Assembly: GCA_944989445.1 (NCBI GenBank)
Contig: CALYLW010001094.1
Location: 1-64,000 of the forward strand
Source: Ampullaceana balthica
Lineage: Eukaryota > Mollusca > Gastropoda > Lymnaeidae
Reading direction: 5' to 3'
Length of the DNA: 64,000 nucleotides
The position numbers were made by a program, and so were the translations under genes. Shown here in pieces: positions 34,886-44,981 of this stretch. Below the pieces are notes generated by a model, which did no database searches, was not told where the DNA came from, and saw nothing but the letters and a program-made list of their open reading frames with translations. Numbering within the stretch: the stretch's first letter is position 1; every line of letters begins with the position of its first letter.

Positions 34886-36775
34886 TTAACGAAAGACAGC
34901 TTTCTTTAGTACTGCAGGAACAATATTAGACAAATTTTTAGGGCTCTTTACAAAGTTGACTCTTGAAAATAATTTGGAAGATGGTTTACAGTCTACAATA
35001 GAATTTGTGGCAGCTGCAACAAAAAGAGTATTTGTATTGCAAATGGCACCAAAGCATTCAACATGCTTGTCCCATAGAACTTCTACTAACTTCAGACGCA
35101 AACTTTTACATTTATTTTCGTTAATTTCCCAAAGATTCCCGTTAGTTTGAAGGATCAATAATTGTTTCTCTTTCCTGAAACTAACGATATTTTCAGCCGG
35201 TCCTTCAAGGTTGTCCAGCCGTGACCATGTTTGTGATCTGATGTCTAGACAATGTACAGCCGTCTCGTCCACACCGTTTATAACCTCTGAACAAAATGCA
35301 AGTATGAACAAATCAAATGAGCAAACGCATTCAATTTTATCATGTGTGGGAAATTTATTAAAGTCCTCTAACAGACACTTCCAAAGTCTTGGATTAAATC
35401 TTTTGATTTTTTTATTAAATGAATTAATTAAATAGATATATTCTTCAACAGCAACCCCCAGCCACCTTGTGCCAGGCAGTTTCCTGACTTCTCGCCATTG
35501 ACCTTGTATAAAGAAACACAAGCTGCTGTTCTCTCCCAAATCACCAACTGCGAAAAAGTCTGTCATGTAAGCAATTAACTTTAAAGACTTGCAGGTTGAA
35601 AGATAAGGGCAGTCTGGTAGAGAGAACCACTTTGCTTCATTGTGGTGTGATAAAACTCTAAACATTCCATTTGAATGACCTATGACTCCAGCATTCTCTA
35701 AATCACTACATCGTCTATGAATACCTGCAGTCAGCAAGACGCCATGTTGACGTCCAATAGATGTATACAAAGCGGCATCCATGATCATCTCCCTTGTTTT
35801 CTTGTTGTCCATAATTAAAGTTTCACTGGATAATTTTTCAATAGTTGTAGAGCTCACAAGACAAAGTCTCGCTTTTGAAAGAAGTCTTTCAAGACATTTC
35901 ACAGAATCTTCCTTGGAATATTTTATTTTAACTGAAAAGTTTTCTGCGCTTTCGCCAATTTCTTGATCTTGTAACATTATTGGGTCAACATCTAACTTTT
36001 CATCCATTACTTCTCTGACAAAGCTGCTGCTTGCATTATCATCGAGTTCTTCCGAAATCGTTTCAAAAGTACTTCTACTATTGACCCAACTCAGGATTGA
36101 CTCGATGACAGAATCCTCAGAAGATATGATCAAATCTGGACTTTCTATAATTTCAAGTAAATGGTTTTCACTAAGAAACAAAAATGAGTGGGATTTAATG
36201 ACCTGTTCATAATTAGTCTTGATAAAATCTAGAACATGAGACAATACTAATTCTGAGCGTAGCGATTTTGCAGTTGAGTAAATAGTTGTCCAGTTTTGCA
36301 GATATATATTTTCTCTAAGAAAGGTTTCACACAAGGCTATAATATTTTCATGCTTTAGTTGCAATGCTATTTCCCAAACGGAAATGACAGTTTGAAATGA
36401 CATTATGCAAAAATTCTTTGTTATAAAATCTACACAAGTATTGAAGACAACTGTTATTTGAAGTTGATCTGCTGCCAGCCAAACATTAAGCATGTTGTCA
36501 CGTGTGAGATTGTTAGATCCATTGTAGATAGTTTCTAAAATAATAGCAAATGTTTCATTATTTATGCCCTCAACTTTTGCCTTGTTTTCCAGTGATTCTT
36601 TCATTCCAGACCTGAAAAGACCACGGAAAAATCCAGAACACGCGCTGAGTATCAGACGATGACATTTAAATTCTTTGCCTTCCACTTCAACTACGAAATC
36701 CTGGAGTTCTTCATCTTCCCTCACGGATGATATCCCTTCAATGATGGCATGGGCTATTTCATTTTGTATCGACAT
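34886..36775 (-). CDS. BTB-BACK-Kelch-like protein gene 3 (KLHL-type)
   Basis: A single-exon 629-residue frame with the same architecture as gene 2. It has BTB at about residues 22-120 (DFVVEVEGKEF, CHRLILSACSGFFRGLF) and BACK at about 130-310, including NWTTIYSTAKSLRSELVLSH and CLERLLSKARLCLV. The C-terminus is Kelch-like with VHCLDIRSQTWSRLDNLEG and ends NIVPAVLKKAVFR. The family adapts substrates to Cullin-3 ubiquitin ligase; the substrate is unknown. It is clearly more diverged from genes 1 and 2 than they are from each other and lacks their LINE flank, so it came from an older duplication. A splice acceptor (AG at 36,808-36,809, preceded by a T-rich tract) 32 bases before the ATG implies a 5'-UTR intron. 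Confidence 0.9.
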   Translation of the reverse strand: MSIQNEIAHAIIEGISSVREDEELQDFVVEVEGKEFKCHRLILSACSGFFRGLFRSGMKESLENKAKVEGINNETFAIILETIYNGSNNLTRDNMLNVWLAADQLQITVVFNTCVDFITKNFCIMSFQTVISVWEIALQLKHENIIALCETFLRENIYLQNWTTIYSTAKSLRSELVLSHVLDFIKTNYEQVIKSHSFLFLSENHLLEIIESPDLIISSEDSVIESILSWVNSRSTFETISEELDDNASSSFVREVMDEKLDVDPIMLQDQEIGESAENFSVKIKYSKEDSVKCLERLLSKARLCLVSSTTIEKLSSETLIMDNKKTREMIMDAALYTSIGRQHGVLLTAGIHRRCSDLENAGVIGHSNGMFRVLSHHNEAKWFSLPDCPYLSTCKSLKLIAYMTDFFAVGDLGENSSLCFFIQGQWREVRKLPGTRWLGVAVEEYIYLINSFNKKIKRFNPRLWKCLLEDFNKFPTHDKIECVCSFDLFILAFCSEVINGVDETAVHCLDIRSQTWSRLDNLEGPAENIVSFRKEKQLLILQTNGNLWEINENKCKSLRLKLVEVLWDKHVECFGAICNTNTLFVAAATNSIVDCKPSSKLFSRVNFVKSPKNLSNIVPAVLKKAVFR

Positions 36776-36908
36776 GTTGAATGCTTTTTTCAGATTCTCT
36801 TCAGTGCCTGGAAAACAAATAATGAATTTTTCTAATATATATAATATACAGTATTTAGACGCAAGGATATTATAAAAAGGCTGCTAATACAAAAATTTGT
36901 CTAATTAG

Positions 36909-37852
36909 TAGGGCTGCGGAAATTAACTATTAATTTCTCGATTAATCATTTAAAATTTTATCGATTAAACTAATTTTAATTGATAAAAATTTTATTAAAA
37001 TTTCAGAAAATATTTATAATATTTTATTTCAATTTATTTTTTAAAAATTCATCAATATACATAATTTGCAATGTATGCCACATCCCGTCTGTCACGTCCT
37101 TCCGTCCTGTCCGTGACGCTACTAATTTTAGAAAGCAGCGCACCAAATTACTGCACCAAAAATAACTCTTTTCGAACGATCCGCTTAAAATTGTTAAATA
37201 TGAAAATAAATGAATTTAAAAAATAATTAAAAAATTAATGAAATTTCTGTATTACATTATTTTTTATTCTGATGTGTATTTTTTCTAAATAAATAGATTT
37301 CAGCTGAAATGTATTTATTTTGAAAACTTCCATCATTTTTGACATGTGATACACTAGTTATTAATAATTAATAATAATTTATATATTTTTTAACGTACAA
37401 ACTTCTCCCCCCTATTATTATAATTTATTAATTTATGTAGAAGTGCAGATGTAAACAAAAAATGGCAACTAATGACAGCTTCAGCATAGTTAAATTTAAG
37501 AATATAAACGGAAGTTGAGCAAACATTTTGTTTTTAAGCTAACTGGGGATGGCAAAGTAGAAGATGGTGAAAAAGTTTTATGTGTTCACTGCCGTAAACA
37601 ATTCGCTTTTAGGGGATCAAATACATCGCTGAGGTACCACCTTCAGCACAAACATATTAGACAGAGGAAATAACTCATTAAAACAAAATATGTCAGTTAC
37701 TTGTTTTTGTTACTTTCCTTGACATGTTCAGTTTAATGACGTCATAAATTTTAAATTTTGGCTTTAATCAAAATTAACTATTAATTAATGAAATTAATCG
37801 TTAATGTTTCTAAAGTTAACGATTAAATTAAAATTAATCATTACCAGCCCTA
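36909..37852 (+). mobile_element. hAT element remnant with BED zinc finger, 944 bp
   Basis: The termini TAGGGCTGCGGAAATTAAC and TTACCAGCCCTA are flanked by a perfect 8-bp target duplication CTAATTAG (36,901-36,908 and 37,853-37,860). Around 37,500-37,670 the plus strand encodes a BED-type zinc finger (VLCVHCRKQF then SLRYHLQHKH), the DNA-binding domain of hAT transposases, ending at a stop. The catalytic domain is absent. It is nested by a Helitron-like insertion at about 37,070-37,365. Confidence 0.88.
37070..37365 (+). mobile_element. Helitron-like non-autonomous element nested in hAT
   Basis: The 5' part has repeated CCCGTC/TCCGTCCTGTCCGTGACG; the middle has AAGCAGCGCACCAAATTACT; the end is TTGACATGTGATACACTAGT. 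The middle matches the complement of 42,085-42,135 and 48,800-48,860, and the end matches 2,815-2,886. Confidence 0.5.
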
Positions 37853-38059
37853 CTAATTAGATAAACCTAGGTGTGTTCATTCATGTTTGACAATCATACA
37901 TTTTGTAAGGAGCGCAAGCCTGTACACCTTTGCCGTAAGGATTAATGGTATCCGTAAGATAGGATGGTTTAATTAGAAAATCCAGATTTTCTTAAGAATT
38001 TTGAGAAGTTTTAGTTTTGGCACGTCTGTAAAAAAAAAGAACAAATCCATCTGATAAAA

Positions 38060-38930
38060 ATTGACACCCAAACCTTACTCACCAGCCATCATGGTGACTA
38101 AATTGCACACACGACCTGGAAATTGCCAATCTGAACAGAAACAAAAGTTAAGTTGTTTGCTGATGACTGTATTTGCTATTCAACTATTGAATGAGAACAA
38201 GACAGCAAAACGTACAAAAAGACCAAGATGAATTGATAAAATGGGAAACTGATTGGAGTATGCCTTTCCATCAAGAAAAGTGTCAACAGTTAAGTTTTAC
38301 AAAGAAAAAGAAACAAAATAAATGCAAACTATTTCATTCAAGGAAAACACTAATTCAAACTAAAGATGCAAAATACTTAGGAGAAACAGTAAATGAGAAA
38401 TTATCATGGAATCCACATGTAAATGAAGTAATTAAAATATATAATAAAAACTCAGGCTTTATAAAAAGCAACTTTTACAGATTTAATAATTTGATGATTA
38501 TGAAACTATAATGCTACTACCTACTTGGTGAGACCTCTAATAGAATATGCATCTTCTGTATTGGAACCATCCACCAAAGAAAACATTGATAAACTATAAC
38601 AAATTCAAAATAGAGCTGCCATACTCATTAATGGAGAATACTGACAAGAGTAACACCATTAGTTAAATCATTAAGCCTTGAAACACTAGATGTTTAAAGA
38701 ACAAAGAGCAAAGTAGTAATAATACTTAAGGCATTTATTATAACTTGGAAATACAATATAAAGATAATCTAATTCAACCCTGAGATAGACATAAGGATAA
38801 AAACACTTTTATTTTTTCATATGCAAGAAAATCACATGCAAATCTAGTTCTTCCCATCCGTTATTCGGACATGGATGGTTTGCCTGATGAAACCAGGAAA
38901 ACCAACACTCTATGAACATTAAAACTCTGA
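38060..38930 (+). mobile_element. LINE reverse-transcriptase fragment
   Basis: Positions about 38,144-38,190 read KVKLFADDCICYS, the catalytic FADD box. The frame 38,191-38,511 continues with a WETDWSMPFHQEKCQ segment, then KDAKYLGETVNEKLSWNPHV. After a frameshift, YLVRPLIEYASSVLEPSTKEN-like sequence follows. This is the palm/thumb part of a CR1/jockey-type reverse transcriptase, unlike the LINE near 13 and 20.7 kb. Stops and shifts make it dead. Confidence 0.85.
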
Positions 38931-39261
38931 TAAAACTGCAAGACTATACATAGACCATGAATAAGCGTAGGCCGCAATAATCTTCTGTGGCATCTATAAA
39001 GGATAGGTCAGAGTAGCCTACACCTCTATCCAGAATTAACCTTTTTTATTGCTTAGCCATTGCCAGAACATCATCAGAGGTGTTAAATGTCCTTTTGTAA
39101 TTTTGTATCCTGAGTTTAAAGCAGCATTACGGCAGACTAAGCCATGAAGGTGAAGGCAAGTCAATTGAGTCGATATATTTTTTTTTCAGTATTGTCAATG
39201 TACCTGTAATTTAATTTAATAATTATAATAAGTATATCAGTAGTTTAAAATTATAATTATC
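38931..39261. other. Intergenic DNA
   Basis: No supported feature; the end of the LINE fragment fades into AT-rich DNA. Confidence 0.5.
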
Positions 39262-39708
39262 GTAGATACGGCAACAGACGTCCGGAAGTATTCTGAAGTT
39301 TATTTATTGTTTTTTAGTCTACTTCCTGTTAACAGTAACAGTTCTCAATTATTTAAAATGTAGGCTACCCCTCGGCTACATAAAGAGCTATTGTTAAATC
39401 AAAATCAAGGTTAGAAGACACACACAATTTTATTTTGTCAGAAATGTCAATTTTAGAGTCACTTGGAAGTGTTATAGCTTAAATATTTAATCTTTATATA
39501 ATTTGAGGACCTATAAACTATAAATTAAGTATAAGTATAAGCACAACAACTTCAGGACACGTATAAGTATAGTTTAAAGTTAAAGTAACTATGTAGTCGA
39601 GAGATACATTTGTAAATAATTGAGAACTGTCGATTTTGAAACAGGAAGTAGACTAAAAAGTAATAAATAAACTACAGAATACTTCCGGACGTCTGTTGGC
39701 GTATCTAC
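39262..39708. mobile_element. Fold-back element, 447 bp
   Basis: The arms start GTAGATACGGCAACAGACGT and, complementarily, GTAGATACGCCAACAGACGT. They stay paired for about 100 bp through TAGTCTACTTCCTGTT and ACAGTTCTCAATTATTT, around a non-coding centre. No clear target duplication was found. Confidence 0.75.
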
Positions 39709-39805
39709 CATAATTAATATACTAATAAAATATACTTAATATACTCACACGAATTACCTACATACTACATAGGGCCTACTACATGTCAAAAATGTATTTG
39801 TTACA

Positions 39806-40187
39806 GGGGACGCGGTGGTCGAGTGGCAGCGCGCTCAACTGGCGTACCGATGGTCACGGTTAAATGACATTTTAAAGTTTCCAAATTAGAAACAATTTTG
39901 TAATACACATTTGTTGAAAGATTCAATGGATAAACATGGGTTCGAATCCATGTCAAGGCAAGGATTTGTTCCCGGGGCCTAGGGCGTCCCTGAGTCACCC
40001 AGCTCCGAATGGGTACCTAACACTAGTTAGGCAGCTGGGTAATGAGTAATGCGTGGAACCCACAAAGCCGTGGCCTGTGAACGCTGCATCACTTGCCAAC
40101 AGATCATCTGTCATGGTCTGTGGACGCAATTATCTTCTGCATAGAAGGAGCGTCTGTTAGTATTGATAAGATATTAATAAGATAAGC
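39806..40187 (+). mobile_element. tRNA-derived SINE, copy 2, with insertion between promoter boxes
   Basis: Same family as 4,764. Box A is at about 39,816. Box B (GGTTCGAATCC) is displaced to about 39,939 because about 78 bp (39,860-39,937) of AT-rich sequence separate GGTCACGG from GGGTTCGAATCC. The body and tail (ATAAGATATTAATAAGATAAG) are otherwise intact. Confidence 0.9.
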
Positions 40188-40466
40188 CTAAGTTAGGAAG
40201 CTTTGTAACATACAGACTAAAAATGATTCAATTTAAACAATGAAAGTCTCGTGAAATATTTTATGGCTACCTTAACCGCCTTCCAGGCTACAACTACACT
40301 TAATTGGCTTAATCAGTAGACCGTAGAATATTTTGTGAAACGGACGATACTATAATTTTATAGGTAAATATAATTATAATTGATTTGTCTCAGTCAAGTT
40401 GGTTCATTGTTTTTTCCGTTTGTTGATTTTAATATTTTAAAAGGAATGTTAAAAGTTTGCATCATT

Positions 40467-40570
40467 TTACTTTGTTTTAACGATATACTTTTTCTTCATG
40501 GAAACAAAATTATTCAGGACAAACTAATGCCGATTTCTGTTGGCTTGGGTAAGGCATCTGGCGATCTGCC
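40467..40570 (+). pseudogene. BTB-BACK-Kelch-like gene fragment (near C-terminus)
   Basis: LCFNDILFLHGNKIIQDKLM followed by PISVGL aligns with the propeller end of gene 1 (AICFNDVLFLYGP) and gene 2 (AFCFTDILYLYGSKCIDEKI). The downstream VPAILKK tail is not preserved, but a CTCAAAAAGTC string at about 40,574 echoes the family's last codons in reverse orientation. It is a short relic; the surrounding 91-codon frame is otherwise non-homologous. Confidence 0.65.
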
Positions 40571-41152
40571 GGGCTCAAAAAGTCAATTTTCCCTCAACAA
40601 TGAACTCAATGTAAACTTTGACAATTATTTATTCGTTGGTTTTTTTTTAAATTAAAGTTTCATCCTAGAAGATATATCCAATTAACTTTCTTAAAATATG
40701 CTATTAATTTTAAATTTATCAGCAAGGGGCTGTCCATTAATTATGTAAACAAATTTTTGGTGACTTTTACCTCCCCCTCCCTCTTGTCAACAACTTGTCA
40801 ATGAATGTCAAACTTCCAGAGACACAGCCTTTATAAACTTACGTCAACATTTGATTATCTCCCAACAAATTAAAAATAAAAAGGGGAAGAAAAAAAATAA
40901 ATATATATATATATATATTAATTAAATAGAGTAGTTTACAACTACAACAAAAAAGTGAATACCAGTAAAACGTTTAGAACATATGTTACATATTAATATT
41001 TCCAATTTATAACTACAAAATACTCTGAACAGAAAAGATATTATTAGGGTTTACAAAAATGTATACACAGTAAACATTTAAATTATGAATATATTTCAAA
41101 CTAATATAACACTTTAAAGACTATTTAAATATTTACAAAGAATTGATCTAAA

Positions 41153-41553
41153 GGGCCGTTCATACGTGACGTTATGCATCTAGGGCGGAGGGGGGCCCAC
41201 ACATTTGTGACGAGGGGAGGGGGATGTTTGAGAAATGTGACATCACATCAATAATAGCAACTTTAAATAAAAGTTCCACTTAAATATTAGAATGATTACA
41301 ATTTATTTTATGACGTTTTACAAAGGTTCACGTGTGTTACGATATTAGAGCGCAACCTTACACTAAATACATACATAAATGACAAAAAAATTATTCGAAT
41401 TATACTCTTTTTCAAATAGAAAATACAGCTTTTATGAAAGCTTTGTGACATCATATCGGAGGGGGAGTCTAAGTTTTTGTGACTACGCGTGACGAAGGGG
41501 AAGGGGGTGAAAAAATCGGCCAAAATCACGTGACGTCATTTATGGATGGCCCC
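41153..41553. mobile_element. GTGACGTCA-type MITE, copy 1, nested
   Basis: The ends GGGCCGTTCATACGTGACGT and the complement GGGGCCATCCATAAATGACG form terminal inverted repeats; G-rich subterminal blocks lie inside. It matches 62,517-62,921 across the interior (CAACTTTAAATAAAAGTTC, TTACAATTTATTT). Confidence 0.8.
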
Positions 41554-41817
41554 GCCCTAACTTCAAGCAGAAACGAGATTAAAAAGTTAAAAATACACTT
41601 TTTATTTATTTACATACTTTTTTTTTACAAACAAATTCTAATCTTTTTTCCTAGCCTCTATATCTTCCCATGGAGATGTCAAATGTTCCTCAATTGTTAT
41701 TATTGGCATAGGTTCTGGCTGAATAATTTCTTGTGGAACCAAACACACCAGACAAGTCAACATTTTCTTCATCTAGCCATTCTGCACTTAGCATCACCCC
41801 ATGAGCAATAATTGCCA

Positions 41818-42150
41818 CTAGACGCCCCGCGGCGTAGCATACGCCGCAGACTTGCTCATGGAGAGTTCTCTTACCCCTTTAATGCACTTTTTTATTGCGC
41901 CTACGGCGCCGACCTTTTTCAAAAGCCCAATTAACTTGTCCTTGTTTGATCAATATGAAATATTAAACTTTCTGAAATGCACACAAAGTAGTTTATAATA
42001 GGGGTTCCTTTTTCCAAAATTAAAATATCAGCGAAAACAATGACGTCATATAATTTTTTTTTACAGCGCATATTTAATTTGCACACCTTTTGATGCATTG
42101 GTGCAGTAATTTGGTGCGCTGCTTTCTAAAATTAGTATCTGTTGCACATG
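41818..42150 (-). mobile_element. Helitron-like element, 3' end at 41,818
   Basis: On the minus strand it ends with a perfect 8-bp hairpin GCGGCGTA-TGC-TACGCCGC (41,829-41,847) and then CTAG (41,818-41,821) before a host T. This is the rolling-circle transposon terminus, shared with 16,691. The interior (GACCTTTTTCAAAAGCCCAA, GCACCTTTTGATGC-type) is shared with 48.55-48.86 kb. Confidence 0.65.
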
Positions 42151-42624
42151 CAGCTTCTTGTTGCCTCGTAGGGTCCGACCACGAAGAGAATTATATATAC
42201 AGATGAGCTCTCTCTGTCTTTTGGCACCACTCGCATTTGACGAATTCTTTGTTGTTGGGGTGCATGCAGTATTTGACTGGGCCTATGCATACATTGTTGG
42301 TGCTGTTGAATGTGCTTCTTTGTTAAGTTATTAAATTTCTCTAAAAAAAAAGTAACATTGTTGATGTCAACTTTTCTTGACCACCCCCTTGTCAACAATT
42401 TTCAGACCCCCTCCCCCTAATTTGTTAACATAATTAATGGACAGCCCCCACTAGCATTATTAAAACTGAAAAATGTTTTTTTATACAAAATTTCTTTAAA
42501 ATTACATCATATTGTACTTTCCAAATAATGAAATTAATATTAAAGATGCTAACTTCCATTCATTGACAATCTAATATATAATATCAAATTATAGAAATTG
42601 TTGTCATTCCAAAAATAAAAAATA

Positions 42625-43285
42625 CACAAACAAATTGTGTAATGAAAACAATAAATTTGAGCTTTATTATGAAACTAACACGACAGTAAACGTTTCGGCT
42701 AATAATGGCATTAACCAAAGCGTTTACTGTTGTTTTTAAATCCTTTATATTAACTCGTGGTGTCTGCACCCTTGATTGCTTGTCGCCAAAACTTTGGATC
42801 GATTTTTAACCCACTTGCTCGTAAGCTAGCGAGCTGAAATTTTGCAGGCAGTTTTCGTACCGATGATAAAAACAATGTATCAAAATTTCATATCGATCGC
42901 ATGTACCGTAATTAAATTATTGAGTTTTTTAGATTATTTTATTTATTCCTATGTATCATGCTATTTTTTGAGATAGAGCGTCGCGGTGCGTATTATATTG
43001 AACAACCTTTCTGTCGCGCAATAAGGTGCGTATTTTATTGACAACTCTTTTTATAAACATATTCCTGATCGGTGCGCATTATATTAAACATGTTTTACGA
43101 CACAACTGCAATTTTGTATTTTTGGATGATCTTGCGCTGCGTATTATAATGAACATTCTTTTAGTTACTGTCTCGTACATAAAGGATTTATTGTCAAAAA
43201 CTTGGTTTTTTACGTTTTTAAAATATTTATTTTAATAATAAAGCTCAAGTTTATTGTTTTCATTACCCAGTTTGTTTGTGTGTGT
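42625..43285. mobile_element. Inverted-repeat element split by a second element
   Basis: ACAAACAAATTGTGTAATGA...TTTGAGCTTTATTA at 42,625-42,670 is complementary to 43,232-43,285. Between these arms lies the terminal-repeat element at 42,738-43,214, apparently inserted into the loop of an older inverted repeat. Confidence 0.65.
42738..43214. mobile_element. Terminal-repeat element, subfamily II, copy 2
   Basis: It matches 14,397-14,886 nearly end to end (AAATCCTTTATATTAACTCG, GGTGCGTATTATATTGAAC, CATAAAGGATTTATTGTC). It is non-coding and the open frames inside are incidental. Confidence 0.75.
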
Positions 43286-44981
43286 TGTATTTTATTTAAT
43301 AGCTGGATTGCAGTCCTATTCTATATGATATATTTATTGTCATTCCAAAAGTTACGCCTAATTCAATACTGCTGTTTATCCATTGAATCTTTTAACTATG
43401 TTTAATTTTTTTTCAAACATTTAAATAAGAGTTTTTTTATTGCAAAAAGTTGTGTTAATTGTAATTTTTATTTTTATTATCTTCATAATATAATTCTTTG
43501 GTTGATGGTATATATTATGCTTATTTTTATGAACAAAAAATCTAAAATGAATAATGAAACAACAAATTATTTTACATAACTAATAGCTTTATTGTTTACT
43601 TTGTATGTCTTATAAACATGGCTTTAACAGTGTAATTTATAGCAAGATTTATGTTGAAATAATATGTCAATAAATAACAACACTTTTAACAGTAATTTCA
43701 ATCCCAAAACAATGACTTCTTTTCCATCACATTATTGTTTAACATTTAAGATTTGTACAGAGAGTCACACTTCATTCAGAAAAAAAAATACTAAAAAGAA
43801 CAATAAATTCTCGTACATTAACAGGTGCTTGTTTATAAAGAAAACAAAATAGTTATTGAGATTCTGATACTAATTGACTTCACACTCTTTTCAGCATGGA
43901 GAGAAATACATGAGGAGTTTCTTCGAGTAAATTGTTCACAAGACTTGTAGGTGTGAAGGAGGCATGAGCAAACGTTATTTATAGAACAGAGAAACCTTTC
44001 ACTTATACAAGCCAAGTATTAAACTGTAATGGATTTGTTAATATTTTCATTGACATTTAAGTTTATGGAACAAGTTACGGTGTTATAGTTTCACCTTCAA
44101 CATGAATTGTTGCTTGTTGGTGGATGCAGCACTTTGGCCGTGAACTTTGGCCCTGATATTGAGCATATTTAACAAGATTACCTGTAACCAAAAAACTCAA
44201 CTCTGAGTAAAGTTACACAAATGAAAAGAAACAAACATCAAGCGTTTCTTAGAATCACAGTCTATTGTACAAAATATTACAAAATATCCCGTAGATGGTG
44301 TGGGATAAAAAAAAACACCACAATAAACATACATTAGGACTTGCCGGAAATATATATCCAAACCTACATGCCGTTATTAATTCATTTGCATAGACAAGTC
44401 ACAAAGTTTGGATTTATTCGTCAAAAACCTGGGCTGAATATAAATATATGTTTAAAAACTACGAAATAAATATTCTTTTTAATAATTAGGTATGGATTCC
44501 AATGAATTTTAAAAGAAATAAAGAAAAAATTCCAGAAGTTTGGTCTACAATCACTCTTATACTACAGGATATAAGTTATAGCTGCTTACTCCCAATGTAT
44601 AATGGTGTATTCTTTCAAGACAGTTCTCCAGCTTATCGGTGTATTCTTTCAAGACAGTTCTCCAAGGCTTATCCTAAGGTGAAGGACACATGTCCAAATG
44701 GCTACTAGATCTGACTGCTGATATTGAACCCAAAGTTTACGAGGCACTGAGCACATTTGTTAGTATATAAACCAACAAATGGTGTTCTTAAATCATGAAC
44801 TTTATTGAATGAATTTGTTTATATTTTTAAGTTAAGTGCCTTCAATAAAAAGGAAAACACCTTTCAAAACGTAAAAGAATGTTGGTTACACCTTGCGGTG
44901 GTGACATCAACACTTGATTATGACTCACGATGAAACCCACTGGGCCGTCAAAGCCTGCTGTATTTTAAATGGACGGTGGAT
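43286..44981. other. Intergenic DNA downstream of the ARH-like gene
   Basis: No supported gene. At 44,590-44,680 a 33-bp phrase (GGTGTATTCTTTCAAGACAG) is duplicated in tandem. The last few hundred bases may be the 3' UTR of the minus-strand gene. Confidence 0.5.

Larger units (their letters stand above)
40736..42448. mobile_element. TIR element hosting two nested elements, 1.71 kb
   Basis: The outer ends GGGGCTGTCCATTAATTATG and the complement GGGGCTGTCCATTAATTATG are identical over 20 bases and continue as diverged TTTGT/CCCCCTCCC blocks. A 401-bp MITE and a Helitron-like element sit inside. No transposase is visible; the target duplication is unclear. Confidence 0.7.
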
